A stretch of 64,000 bases of DNA from Sphingobacteriaceae bacterium UBA6709 (GTDB lineage Bacteria; Bacteroidota; Bacteroidia; Sphingobacteriales; Sphingobacteriaceae), in the NCBI GenBank assembly GCA_002454425.1, contig DKIV01000031.1, positions 9,917 through 73,916 on the forward strand. The letters run 5' to 3'. A program made the translations under genes and the position numbers. This document shows positions 44,299 to 52,977 of this stretch, piece by piece; position 1 is the stretch's first letter, and each line of letters opens with the position of its first letter. The notes below the pieces were generated by a model. The model made no database searches. It saw nothing but the letters and a program-made list of their open reading frames with translations, and had not been told where the DNA came from.

Positions 44299-45639
44299 AT
44301 GAATAAGCGTGACGCACATATTCTTATTGTAGATGATGATGAAGCTATTCTTTTTTCTGCCCGTATATGGTTGAAGAAGTTTTTTAGCAAGGTATCAGTA
44401 TTAAAAAAATCTAAAGACTTGCTGAGAGTATTCGCCGAAGATCAGTTCGATGTGATCCTGTTGGACATGAATTTCCGTAAGGGTTATGAAGATGGAAGAG
44501 AAGGGCTTTACTGGATGAAAGAGATAAAAGAACTGGATGACAGTATCCCGATTATTCTGATGACAGCCTATGGAGAGGTGTCGCTTGCTGTGGAAGCCTT
44601 GCGTGAGGGGGCGACAGATTTTATTCTGAAACCTTGGGATAATGACAAGTTGTACGCGTCGGTGAACATGGCTGTCGATATGGCCAGAAAAAATAGAAAG
44701 CTTAGACAGTGGGAGCAGGTAGCCCATGCAGGGCCGCATTATCTGCTACAGACCGCTTCGCCGAAGATGGAGGAGGTAATGCGGCAACTTCAGCAGGTGG
44801 CTCCTACAGATGCCAACGTGCTGTTGCTAGGTGAAAATGGTACGGGGAAGTATGTGATGGCGGAATACTTGCATGAGCGCTCGCAGAGAAGGAATGAACC
44901 TTTGGTGCATATAGATCTGGGGAGCTTAAGTGAGAGCCTTTTCGAAAGCGAGCTCTTCGGATATAAGAAAGGTGCATTTACGGATGCCAGCGAGGATAGG
45001 CCGGGAAAGATTGAGTCAGCGCAGAATGGAACCATTTTTTTGGATGAGGTAAGTAATTTGTCCCTGGCCTTACAGGCAAAATTGTTAACCCTGATTCAAA
45101 ACAGAGTGCTCTGCCGATTAGGAGAAAACAGACAACGTCCGGTGGATGTGCGTTTTATTTTTGCAACTAATGAGAATCTGCTGCGCGCTGTTAACGAAGG
45201 TCGTTTCAGACGCGACCTGTATTATCGGCTAAATACAGTTGAGATTCAACTGCCCGCGCTTCGGGATAGGCGGGAAGATATCCTCGAGCTAGGCGAGTAT
45301 TTTTTGCGGAAGTACGCCTCTAAATATCGTAAACAGGGGCTTGCCATCGCTAAGCAGCAAGAGCTGGCGCTGATGTCTTATTCCTGGCCCGGTAATATAC
45401 GGGAGCTAGAACATTGTATGGAACGCAGCGTAATTCTCTCAGAAAATACATTGAACGTTATGATTTCGCAGCCAGCAGTTATGGATATTGATAAGGAGAA
45501 TCTTAACATTGAGGATATGGAGCATTTTCTGATAAAGAAGGCTCTCCTTAAGCACCGCGGTAACATTTCGCAGGCCGCGGATGATCTTGGATTATCACGT
45601 GCCGCCTTGTACAGGCGAATGGAGAAGTTTGGATTATAG
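44299..45639 (+). CDS. NtrC-family sigma-54-dependent response regulator
   Basis: ATG 44299 gives 446 residues. The receiver domain has an acidic pocket (IVDDDE) and phospho-acceptor Asp56 in ILLDMNF. The AAA+ domain shows Walker A GENGTGKYV, the sigma-54 contact loop as GAFTDA (consensus GAFTGA), Walker B GTIFLDEV and arginine-finger region RFRRDLYYRLN. A Fis-type HTH closes the protein (ISQAADDLGLSRAALYRRM). The GAFTDA variant is seen in many Bacteroidota members. It faces the ABC exporter operon across a sigma-54-like promoter. The frame from 44257 adds residues with no receiver homology. Confidence 0.93.
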   Translation: MNKRDAHILIVDDDEAILFSARIWLKKFFSKVSVLKKSKDLLRVFAEDQFDVILLDMNFRKGYEDGREGLYWMKEIKELDDSIPIILMTAYGEVSLAVEALREGATDFILKPWDNDKLYASVNMAVDMARKNRKLRQWEQVAHAGPHYLLQTASPKMEEVMRQLQQVAPTDANVLLLGENGTGKYVMAEYLHERSQRRNEPLVHIDLGSLSESLFESELFGYKKGAFTDASEDRPGKIESAQNGTIFLDEVSNLSLALQAKLLTLIQNRVLCRLGENRQRPVDVRFIFATNENLLRAVNEGRFRRDLYYRLNTVEIQLPALRDRREDILELGEYFLRKYASKYRKQGLAIAKQQELALMSYSWPGNIRELEHCMERSVILSENTLNVMISQPAVMDIDKENLNIEDMEHFLIKKALLKHRGNISQAADDLGLSRAALYRRMEKFGL

Positions 45640-45645
45640 TTCAAC

Positions 45646-46965
45646 ATGATTAATATACATTCATTGAAGCAGATACTTTACATGCTGGCGTGTTTAGCTT
45701 GCTTGTTGTTAGCATATCATTTTGGGTTGAGCCATTTTTGGATCTCAGCTTCATGTGCTGTGCTCATGGCCCTTGCTTTTTTGGGCATGGCAGTTCGCGC
45801 GTCCAACGCTGTTTCTCTGCAGGCCGAACGTATGATTCTGGCAATAAAACAGAAGGATTTCAGCAGTGTTCCTGCTGATAGAAGTAATTCGCTGTTAAAT
45901 GCAATTAAAGGCTTGTTTGAACAGTCGCGCGATGAGCAATCGCGATATTCGTCACAGGAGCTGGTGTTTAGTGGGGTGCTTAATGAGCTGGAAACGGGAA
46001 TTGCTATTTTGGAGAGGAGACAAGGAGCCTGGTGGGTGTTTTTTATTAATCCTGAGATCTTAACAGTGCTAAAGGTTCCCCACTTAAATCGCTGGGAAGA
46101 TTACCGGACAAAAGTTCCTGATTTTTATAATATTATAGAACAGTCTGATTTTCAGAATTCGCAGAATTTTTGGGACGTAAGTATTCAGGGCGAGGCCCGG
46201 CGATCTTACTCCATACGCACCAGAAGGGTGGAACAAGGAGATGTTGGCTTTTTTATTATTACCATGGAATCGGTGCAGCGTATCGTTGAGCAGAAAGAGA
46301 AGATGGCCTGGAATAGTTTGATGAAAGTGATCTCTCATGAACTGCTTAATACCCTAACACCAGTAAATAGCCTCATTCAAAATCTGCATTATCTTGCACA
46401 GCAAGACTTGATAGACGATGAGGGGCGCGCTGAAATTCGCGATAGCTTACGTATCGTCAGCTCCAAATCGGAGCAGTTGTTGTCGTTCATTAATGATTAC
46501 CGGCGAGTAGCCGAACTGCCGAAGCCTCAACTGCAGTTCTGTTCCTTAAATGTGGCCGTGCATGAGGTGTTGAAATTATTACGTGTACAACTGGAGGTGG
46601 AGCATATAAAGATAAAAGTAGATGAAGAGCCATTAATGGCTCTTATGGACATACGTATGGTGCAGCAGGCGCTGGTTAATCTCTTGCTAAACGCTATTTA
46701 TGCTTTATCTGAAGTGCATGATAAGCAGATCTTCATAAGGGTGTTTAAGATTTCAAGGCGTATTGTGCTGAGCGTTACTGATAATGGCCCGGGAGTGCCC
46801 AGAGAAATTGAACATAAAATATTTCTGCCGTTTTTTACAACACGTCAGCAGGGTTCAGGTATCGGACTTACCCTCGCAAAGCACATTATGGAAGCACATA
46901 ATGGATATCTGCATTTTGAGTCAGCCTCTCCCGGTAGCACTTTCGAACTTTGGTTTACTTTATAG
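45646..46965 (+). CDS. Membrane sensor histidine kinase, NtrB-like
   Basis: The 439-residue kinase has two membrane helices (about 8-50) and a PAS-like region (about 110-210). The phospho-acceptor His231 lies in VISHELLNTLTPVNSLIQ. ATPase motifs follow: QALVNLLLNAIYAL (N box), VTDNGPGVP (G1) and GSGIGLTLAKHIM (G2). The short loop between the helices implies little periplasmic sensing surface. It lies 6 nt after the regulator gene and must be its partner. Confidence 0.93.
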   Translation: MINIHSLKQILYMLACLACLLLAYHFGLSHFWISASCAVLMALAFLGMAVRASNAVSLQAERMILAIKQKDFSSVPADRSNSLLNAIKGLFEQSRDEQSRYSSQELVFSGVLNELETGIAILERRQGAWWVFFINPEILTVLKVPHLNRWEDYRTKVPDFYNIIEQSDFQNSQNFWDVSIQGEARRSYSIRTRRVEQGDVGFFIITMESVQRIVEQKEKMAWNSLMKVISHELLNTLTPVNSLIQNLHYLAQQDLIDDEGRAEIRDSLRIVSSKSEQLLSFINDYRRVAELPKPQLQFCSLNVAVHEVLKLLRVQLEVEHIKIKVDEEPLMALMDIRMVQQALVNLLLNAIYALSEVHDKQIFIRVFKISRRIVLSVTDNGPGVPREIEHKIFLPFFTTRQQGSGIGLTLAKHIMEAHNGYLHFESASPGSTFELWFTL

Positions 46966-46968
46966 CGC

Positions 46969-48336
46969 TTACTTTATTGCCTTTTCCTGATAGCTGTAAA
47001 CGGTGTAACCAAATAAAGCACGTGCTACATATTTGGATAAATAGCACATTAAGGCGGCTGGAAATACGAGTGCTAAGCCTCCCGTAGCCAATCCGCAGCC
47101 CAGTGCAATGGCCGTTAAGGGGGCGAAGATCGCCGCGCTAAGCATCGCCGCTGAACCTAATAGCATAAAGTTTGACACGATTAGGTCCGCGTGGAATATG
47201 TGATTTGCTAGCAGGGCAAATAACAGTCCCAATAAAGCGCCAACAATTAAACTTGGCGCAAATACGCCCCCGTCGCCGCCGATACCTAATGTAAGTGATG
47301 CCGCGATGGGCTTTATCAGAATTAAACCGCCAACCAGCAGTAGCGTTTGCGGTACTAATACCTGCCTTTCAGATAATTTTAATATTTCAGGTATCGCATG
47401 ATAGCTATCTCCGTAAAGCTGCGGAAGCATTAATGTTAAGCCTCCAAGAAGAATTGCTCCTCCCATCCAATAAATGCTGCCGCTATATTTTTTGCTGTAT
47501 GCTTTTTTTATAAATAGCAGTATACGGGTGAAATACACAGCCAGAATAGCACAACAAATACTTAATGCAAGGAACCATGGAATTGCATGATAATGCCAGT
47601 GCGAAACTTTGAACTGGAAGAGATGATGATCCGGAAGGAGCAATCCGGGAAGCCAGGCGGCTAACGACGCGCTAAAAGAACCGATGAAAACTGCCCGGGA
47701 GCGCTTTCGCGCAATAACTTCTATGGCAAATAATAGTCCGGCAACAGGATTAGCAAATAATGTCGTTACCCCAGCTGCAACCCCTGCGCATACGAGGGCT
47801 GTTTTATGGCTTTTGGCTACAATGCGCCGTTTATAAAAACTGGCACCTAGAGCTGCTGAGCTTACTACCGTAGAAACCTCTATGCCTGTTGATCCTCCGC
47901 TTGCAACTGTTAACAACCCATTGATGTAATGAGAATGAATTTTATAGGGAGGAAGTTCATTGCGCCGGTGTGCTAAGGTATTGTATATCTCTTTGATACC
48001 TTTATTGGGCTTTCCGCGAAATAATACCTTCCGCAAAAAACGAATTGCAGCAATACCCGCTATGGGCAAAAAAAATAGCAGCCACGGATTAGCGAATGTC
48101 TTGCTCAACATGGCATGCTCGTAATGTTCAGTAAGTGCTTTTAATGAACTTATAACGGTAAAAATTAACAGTGCGAGCATCACCGATGTCGTCAGTAGTT
48201 GCAGATTTTTCCAAAAATATAATTTCGTTTTATTTGAGATGTTGTTACGCATGAAGCTGGTGGAATTTCTGAATGTCAGAATTATGAGTGAATAATTCTC
48301 CCGCAAATTTGCAAATAATTTGTTTACGACTGACAT
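46969..48336 (-). CDS. ClC-family chloride channel/transporter, variant filter
   Basis: The 455-residue membrane protein has the ClC segments: KGIKEIYN near the first filter region, GGSTGIEVSTVV (147-158) where GREGP occurs in E. coli ClC, FANPVAGLLFAIEVI, and GGDGGVFAPSLIVGA matching GxFxP. Thr150 stands at the position of the gating Glu148. This variant is seen in a subgroup of Bacteroidota ClC proteins and may alter gating or proton coupling. The first 28 residues may not be translated; Met29 or Met at 48336 are both plausible. Confidence 0.88.
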   Translation of the reverse strand: MSVVNKLFANLRENYSLIILTFRNSTSFMRNNISNKTKLYFWKNLQLLTTSVMLALLIFTVISSLKALTEHYEHAMLSKTFANPWLLFFLPIAGIAAIRFLRKVLFRGKPNKGIKEIYNTLAHRRNELPPYKIHSHYINGLLTVASGGSTGIEVSTVVSSAALGASFYKRRIVAKSHKTALVCAGVAAGVTTLFANPVAGLLFAIEVIARKRSRAVFIGSFSASLAAWLPGLLLPDHHLFQFKVSHWHYHAIPWFLALSICCAILAVYFTRILLFIKKAYSKKYSGSIYWMGGAILLGGLTLMLPQLYGDSYHAIPEILKLSERQVLVPQTLLLVGGLILIKPIAASLTLGIGGDGGVFAPSLIVGALLGLLFALLANHIFHADLIVSNFMLLGSAAMLSAAIFAPLTAIALGCGLATGGLALVFPAALMCYLSKYVARALFGYTVYSYQEKAIK

Positions 48337-48468
48337 TACGCGGCTTAGATCTAAGGATTTATAGGGCTAATGTGCTTTTTTGACAAGCAATTTACATGCT
48401 GGCAATTTATAATACTGTTCTTTGTTGCTGCTTAATTTAATTCATACCACCGGGTCAGACAGCATATC

Positions 48469-48750
48469 ATGAAAAACTTCTTTGGTAAGGTTGCCTTTGT
48501 TGAAGGTATTTCCTATTTGTTATTACTACTTGTGGCGATGCCTATAAAATACTTGTTGCACATTCCCGAACCTGTCAAGTATGTCGGTTGGGCTCATGGC
48601 GTGCTATTCATCGCTTACATCGTTCTCCTTTTAGCATGTGCTTTTACTTATCGATGGAAAGTAGTTCAGGTCTTAACTTTTTTCTTTGCTTCTTTACTTC
48701 CGTTCGCTCCTTTCTGGGTCGAAAAGAAACTACGTACCAACGAACTTTAG
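48469..48750 (+). CDS. DUF3817-family small membrane protein
   Basis: The 93-residue protein has three hydrophobic segments and the family signature VEGISYLLLL...PIKYLL...VGWAHGVLFIAYI. It is a widespread, uncharacterised inner-membrane family. It converges with the YeiH-type gene, whose stop lies 6 nt away on the opposite strand. Confidence 0.88.
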   Translation: MKNFFGKVAFVEGISYLLLLLVAMPIKYLLHIPEPVKYVGWAHGVLFIAYIVLLLACAFTYRWKVVQVLTFFFASLLPFAPFWVEKKLRTNEL

Positions 48751-48755
48751 TTTTT

Positions 48756-49748
48756 TTAAGCAAGCACGATGTATAGAAGGCTTGCCATAGAAATACCAAT
48801 CCATAGCAGGGTGCCAAAGATCATCGGGCGCAAGCCCAGGGATTGAAGCTGTGTTAATGACAGTCCGCAGCCAATTAAGTATAGCGTTAGCGTTAATCCG
48901 CTTTTTGCCATGTTGGTGATGTAAGGAGCGATCTTATGCAACATCGGAACATAGCCTTGAAGAAGTGTTACTAAGGTAAAGATCACGATGAACCAGGGTA
49001 GTTTCAATTTTTGTTTCCCGGATCTGAAAACTCTCATAGAGACTAGTGACAGGGGAATGATCCATAAGGCTCTTGTTAATTTTATTGCCGTTGCCGTTGA
49101 GAGTGCCGTTGTACTGAAACGTTCTGCTGCGGCAACCACGGAGCTGGTGTCATGTATTGCTATGGCACACCACATTCCGAATTGTTGATCAGATAGTTTT
49201 AATTTATGACCTATATACGGGAAAATAAAAAGCGCCAGCGAGTTTAAAATAAACACTACCCCTAGTGCTACCGAGTTTTGTTTTTCATCTGATCTTATAA
49301 CCGGTGCTACCGCGGCAATAGCACTGCCGCCGCAAATCGCAGTACCGGAGGCTATCAGGTAGGAAGTCTTCTTGTCGGTTTTAAGTAGTAAGCGCAGGAG
49401 CATGGCCGCGGAAAAGGTGCCTAATATTGAGCAAAGTATAAACGGTACTTGCTGTTTGCCTGCCGCGAAGGTGCTGAAAAAGTTCATCCCAAAGCCTAAT
49501 CCAATCACCGATGCCTGCAGCAAGATGTTGGTAATAGACCCATTCAGTTTAATATATGGATGTCCGACAAACTGCGCGACGCAGAAGCCCGCGATTAAAG
49601 CGATAGGTGGCGAGATAACTTGCAACACTGCACACGCGCCGACAGCAAGGAAAAGAATCTCTCTAACTGATATTCTTTTTGCCAGTAGTTTTGACAAATC
49701 CAAAGAGCGCAAGAGACGCTTATGGGATAAACGGATGGTGATTCTCAT
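48756..49748 (-). CDS. YeiH/UPF0324-family putative sulfate/sulfonate exporter
   Basis: ATG 49748 gives 330 residues; a TTG start 30 nt earlier is less likely. It has about ten membrane segments and the family signatures LLQASVIGLGFGMNF and SGTAICGGSAIAAVAPVI, plus a conserved WCAIAIHDTSSVVAAAERF. YeiH-type proteins are linked to export of sulfite/sulfur compounds mainly through their regulators. It is encoded 61 nt downstream of a LysR gene on the same strand, the usual arrangement. Confidence 0.9.
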   Translation of the reverse strand: MRITIRLSHKRLLRSLDLSKLLAKRISVREILFLAVGACAVLQVISPPIALIAGFCVAQFVGHPYIKLNGSITNILLQASVIGLGFGMNFFSTFAAGKQQVPFILCSILGTFSAAMLLRLLLKTDKKTSYLIASGTAICGGSAIAAVAPVIRSDEKQNSVALGVVFILNSLALFIFPYIGHKLKLSDQQFGMWCAIAIHDTSSVVAAAERFSTTALSTATAIKLTRALWIIPLSLVSMRVFRSGKQKLKLPWFIVIFTLVTLLQGYVPMLHKIAPYITNMAKSGLTLTLYLIGCGLSLTQLQSLGLRPMIFGTLLWIGISMASLLYIVLA

Positions 49749-49809
49749 GATGCGAAATTGCGCATCAGTTTTATTCAAAGGAAATCACCAATAGTCATGA
49801 CCCATTACT

Positions 49810-50712
49810 TCAGGTTATTGAAGATATATGCTTTAACGCAAATTTCATGAACAGTTCTGCTAAAGCACTAAGCCCACCATGCGGCTGAATAATGTTAAAC
49901 TCCCTCTCAATGCTTAAACCCTTTACGTCAATAATGCATAATTCGTTTCTTGCTATTTCTTTAGACACTGTATGAATGGAAAGAAAGGCCATGCATCCTG
50001 GCGCATTAAGCAGGTAGGATTTAATGCTCTCGGGGCTGTTCATTTGGATCTCTATGTTCAGTTCTGAAAGTTTTATACCAGCGGCTTTCAATTCGTACAA
50101 TACGAATTCAAGGGTTCCGGATCCCGGTTCGCGAAGCACCAACGGTAGTTGATTCAGCGCGTTAAGCTTTATGCTGCCCTTTCGAGCATAGGGTGAATTT
50201 GCTGCGCATACCAAGACGATTTCGTCTTTGGTAAGCTCGGTATACTTAAATGCGGTGTTACGTGTTTTCCCTTCGATGATAGCCAGGTCAATCTCATTGC
50301 TATCCAGGCTGCTTTCAATGTTTATTGTATTGTCTGTTAATAAGCTCGTTTTAATTTCTTTGAAGGTCGTATGAAACTGGGCCAGCATGGGCGGCAATAC
50401 ATACTGCGCCAAGGTGGTGCTGGCGCCGAGACATAACCGTCCGCGGTGAACTTCTCTGAAAGCATGCATGTCATACTCCATACTTCGATAAAGCTCAAAC
50501 ACCTGTTTGCTGTAACTGAAAAGTTTTTTTCCTGCTTCTGAAAGAGTGATGCGACTGCCTGAGCGCTCGAAAAGCTTTAGATGATACTCATTTTCCAATT
50601 CATGTATATGCTTAGTAACCGCAGGCTGAGTAATAAATAACTCCTCCGCGGCTCTTGTAAAGCTCAGCCGTAGCGCGACTGTATGGAAAACCTTTAATCT
50701 GAAATCGGACAT
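49810..50712 (-). CDS. LysR-family regulator (YeiE/CysB-like)
   Basis: The 300-residue protein has the LysR HTH at its N-terminus (FHTVALRLSFTRAAEELFITQPAVTKHIHELE) and a two-lobed effector domain (GRLCLGASTTLAQYVLPPML). It has the length and layout of YeiE-type activators of yeiH. It begins just 10 nt after a TATCTTTA box in a 27-bp sequence that recurs at 52151, so its leader would be very short. Confidence 0.92.
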   Translation of the reverse strand: MSDFRLKVFHTVALRLSFTRAAEELFITQPAVTKHIHELENEYHLKLFERSGSRITLSEAGKKLFSYSKQVFELYRSMEYDMHAFREVHRGRLCLGASTTLAQYVLPPMLAQFHTTFKEIKTSLLTDNTINIESSLDSNEIDLAIIEGKTRNTAFKYTELTKDEIVLVCAANSPYARKGSIKLNALNQLPLVLREPGSGTLEFVLYELKAAGIKLSELNIEIQMNSPESIKSYLLNAPGCMAFLSIHTVSKEIARNELCIIDVKGLSIEREFNIIQPHGGLSALAELFMKFALKHISSIT

Positions 50713-50713
50713 G

Positions 50714-50740
50714 ATTCTTTGTAAAGATAGCAGAATACAA
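50714..50740 (-). repeat. 27-bp exact repeat with -7-like box, copy 1
   Basis: The 27-nt sequence is identical to 52151-52177 and includes TATCTTTA on the minus strand (50722-50729), plus TTGTA/TACAA inverted arms. It lies directly before the LysR start. Confidence 0.8.
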
Positions 50741-50926
50741 GTATTATAAATTGGCTTGTATAAATGGGCATGATCATTAGTATGCCGGTCTTATAAATAC
50801 AGTTGTTTATTATAAGATTTGCACTTCATTGTACACTTGTGAGCTCCCTGAATTGATCCCTTATTTAATCTCAGGTTACTTAATTCTTGAACATACAGAA
50901 AGATGTGTTATTGACAGAAACATGAT

Positions 50927-51454
50927 TCAGACTATTTGCAATAGCTTTTCATAATCGTATTTGCTGTATTTCTCTTTCGCCTCTTTTTCTTTTTGCAGAG
51001 AAAGCAACTCATTCTTAATCTGTATCTTCAGCCACAGATCCGGCGGAGTATGAAAGAAGTGTGAAAACTTTAAAGCCAATTCAGTATTGAACCGCCGATC
51101 GCTCCTATAATATTTATTCAAATTAGCGCCGTCAATTTCGATAAATCGGGCAAAAGTCGTTTTGTTAATACCCAACACTTTCAGGAAGTCTGTAACAAAT
51201 TGTTCGATAGTACAAATGTTTTCAAGCGAAATAAGCTCATCTTGAAGATAATGTTCCATTCGATATTGGATAGCTAACATGGCATTTTTTAGCAGGCGTT
51301 CCGGTGAACGTTTACTGTGATGTAGCTTGGCCATGGTTGTCATTTTATTAGTCTTCTCCTTACCTCTGCTATATATATCATTAGGGCCAATTGTTACTTC
51401 AATCAAAGATTTTTGTAGCCCCTCTTGTTTTTTAGCTGTTTTTATCTTGCTCAT
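50927..51454 (-). CDS. XRE/HigA-like antitoxin
   Basis: The 175-residue protein carries a HigA-type HTH in its C-terminal half: FLKVLGINKTTFARFIEIDGANLNKYYR, then RFNTELALKFSHFFHTPPDLWLKIQIKNEL, which matches the HigA ending. The N-terminal 80 residues are basic and probably contact the toxin. It starts 16 nt after the GNAT-like gene. A 13-bp palindrome on the shared promoter is a likely target, since HigA-type antitoxins repress their own operons. Confidence 0.75.
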   Translation of the reverse strand: MSKIKTAKKQEGLQKSLIEVTIGPNDIYSRGKEKTNKMTTMAKLHHSKRSPERLLKNAMLAIQYRMEHYLQDELISLENICTIEQFVTDFLKVLGINKTTFARFIEIDGANLNKYYRSDRRFNTELALKFSHFFHTPPDLWLKIQIKNELLSLQKEKEAKEKYSKYDYEKLLQIV

Positions 51455-51470
51455 CTTTTTTATCTTTTGG

Positions 51471-51983
51471 TTATTTAAGGTACTCTGCTATCAAAGCGTC
51501 ACCGTCGTCATCTACAATGACCATGGTCGTAGTATTCCCGATACGTTTTGCATGATACTTTGATGAATATATGCTCATAAGCTTTATCTCATCTTCTTTA
51601 TCTTGTTCCATAACGTCAAATTGCAAATAGCCTTTAAAGTGTTCCCAACCTTCTATCAGGCTGAGTTGATAAGCATACGCTATCAGGCAACCGGCAACGA
51701 AGTCATATCTCTTTTTATTTTTCTTGTTGTGAGGGGCAACCTCTACAAAAGCCATGTAAGGCTCTTTCATGTCTTTTAACTGAAATATCATACATCCTTC
51801 GATAGTATCAGGAGTGTCTTCAGTTACTAAGAGATAGCCGGTCGCATTCTTTAGCTTTTTTAATTCTTTATTAAAGTTAAACCTCCAATTTTGCTGTATG
51901 GAAGGCATTTCTGCAGCGTTAGCTTTCCTAATAAAAGAGGCTACTACTTCTTCTGTAGCTACCTTTAAAATCTTAACTTTCAT
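51471..51983 (-). CDS. GNAT-fold acetyltransferase-like protein, putative toxin
   Basis: The 170-residue protein shows the GNAT strand order: TGYLLVTEDTPDTIEGCMIFQLKD, the beta4 strand MAFVEVAPHNKKNKKRYDFVAGCL (with the VAPHN...G pattern near acetyl-CoA), and YLQFDVMEQDKEDEIKLMSIYSSKYHAKRIG at the end. It precedes a HigA-like HTH protein, as toxin genes do in higBA order. Close relatives in Bacteroidota keep this pairing. Whether it acetylates tRNA, as TacT toxins do, or another target is not known. Confidence 0.7.
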   Translation of the reverse strand: MKVKILKVATEEVVASFIRKANAAEMPSIQQNWRFNFNKELKKLKNATGYLLVTEDTPDTIEGCMIFQLKDMKEPYMAFVEVAPHNKKNKKRYDFVAGCLIAYAYQLSLIEGWEHFKGYLQFDVMEQDKEDEIKLMSIYSSKYHAKRIGNTTTMVIVDDDGDALIAEYLK

Positions 51984-52026
51984 GCCAGTTCATATACGTC
52001 ATGTTTTCCGGCTTTATGATCTTTAA

Positions 52027-52064
52027 TAAAGATACGGAGATTTTTTCATTGGTACAAATTGTAC
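52027..52064 (-). promoter_or_regulatory. Promoter and palindromic operator of the GNAT/HigA-like pair
   Basis: On the minus strand TTTG (52055-52058), 20 nt and TATCTTTA (52027-52034) form a Bacteroidota promoter with a 37-nt leader. The 13-bp palindrome GTACAAATTGTAC (52052-52064) covers the -33 element, an ideal place for antitoxin autorepression. Confidence 0.7.
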
Positions 52065-52150
52065 TTGTTTTCTCGTTAGAGATTACCTTATAAACCAGTA
52101 TCACGGCCGGTTCAAAAATTGGTTAATATACTGGCGACATAATCCTTTAT

Positions 52151-52177
52151 ATTCTTTGTAAAGATAGCAGAATACAA
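52151..52177 (-). repeat. 27-bp exact repeat with -7-like box, copy 2
   Basis: This is identical to 50714-50740. On the minus strand its TATCTTTA lies at 52159-52166. A tiny frame follows (ATG at 52140, five codons) behind AAAGGA. No regulator gene starts here. Confidence 0.8.
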
Positions 52178-52220
52178 ATCTTGATATTACACCGGCACTT
52201 TTTAAGTTTCCCTGGAGGTC

Positions 52221-52251
52221 TTTGTACTCCATCGAAAATTAAGTATCTTAG
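52221..52251 (+). promoter_or_regulatory. Promoter of the unknown membrane protein
   Basis: TTTG (52221-52224), a 19-nt spacer and TATCTTAG (52244-52251) fit the Bacteroidota consensus. The start codon lies about 40 nt after the predicted transcript start. Confidence 0.6.
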
Positions 52252-52294
52252 CTACTGATAAGTATGAAATAAATAATACTAAACCGCAACTATC

Positions 52295-52804
52295 ATGATC
52301 TATTTAATCTGGGCTTTATTAAATATTAGCATCTGGCTTTTCTTTGTGTATCTTAGCATGGTAGCGGCTACGCTAATTCGTAAAAACATGGGACGGCTCG
52401 TTGCAGTCTTCTTTCTTGGCGGGGTTCTGATCTCCATGACCCATCGTGAATATCCAAAGTCTGGTAAAGAATTTAGTGCCAATAGTGTTCATGCCTATAG
52501 TGGTGGTGCATCTCGGGCAACACAATATGTTGAACTTGATAAATCGCTAATCAATCGGCATGAAATGTCTGTCTCCTATTATGTGGATCAGCAAAATAAC
52601 GCTATCCCGGTAAAGGCTCAATTAAACATTATGGGATTTACATCCGGTATCAGCTGGGAATCCTTAAACCTTGATTTGAAATCAAGTTCAGGAAACAAAA
52701 TAGCATATTACGTCTATGGAATTGAGTATTGGTCGTTATTTGGCGTTCGCGTGTATTCGCGCCCCCGTACTTTTACGGGTATTATGATCGCTGATAAGAG
52801 ATAG
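52295..52804 (+). CDS. Membrane-anchored protein of unknown function
   Basis: The 169-residue protein has two N-terminal membrane helices (about 1-30 and 33-48), then a mainly beta-strand extracytoplasmic domain (YVELDKSLINRHEMSVSYYV; GFTSGISWESLNLDLKSS; YYVYGIEYWSLFGVRVYS). No family is recognised. It has its own promoter and stands between the GNAT/HigA-like pair and fecI. Confidence 0.6.
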   Translation: MIYLIWALLNISIWLFFVYLSMVAATLIRKNMGRLVAVFFLGGVLISMTHREYPKSGKEFSANSVHAYSGGASRATQYVELDKSLINRHEMSVSYYVDQQNNAIPVKAQLNIMGFTSGISWESLNLDLKSSSGNKIAYYVYGIEYWSLFGVRVYSRPRTFTGIMIADKR

Positions 52805-52977
52805 TTAGCCATTGTCAGGGTTTTTTCTCAGCCTTGATCAGCTGGCTCAGCATAAATAGTTGAGCTAATTTGTATGTTTTTTATAGAAACTAAAGGAATT
52901 AACTTATTTTAACCTGATGAAAGCTGTGGCAATTCATTAATTGCCTTCTGTAAAGCAGTGAATTCTACCAGGTCGGC

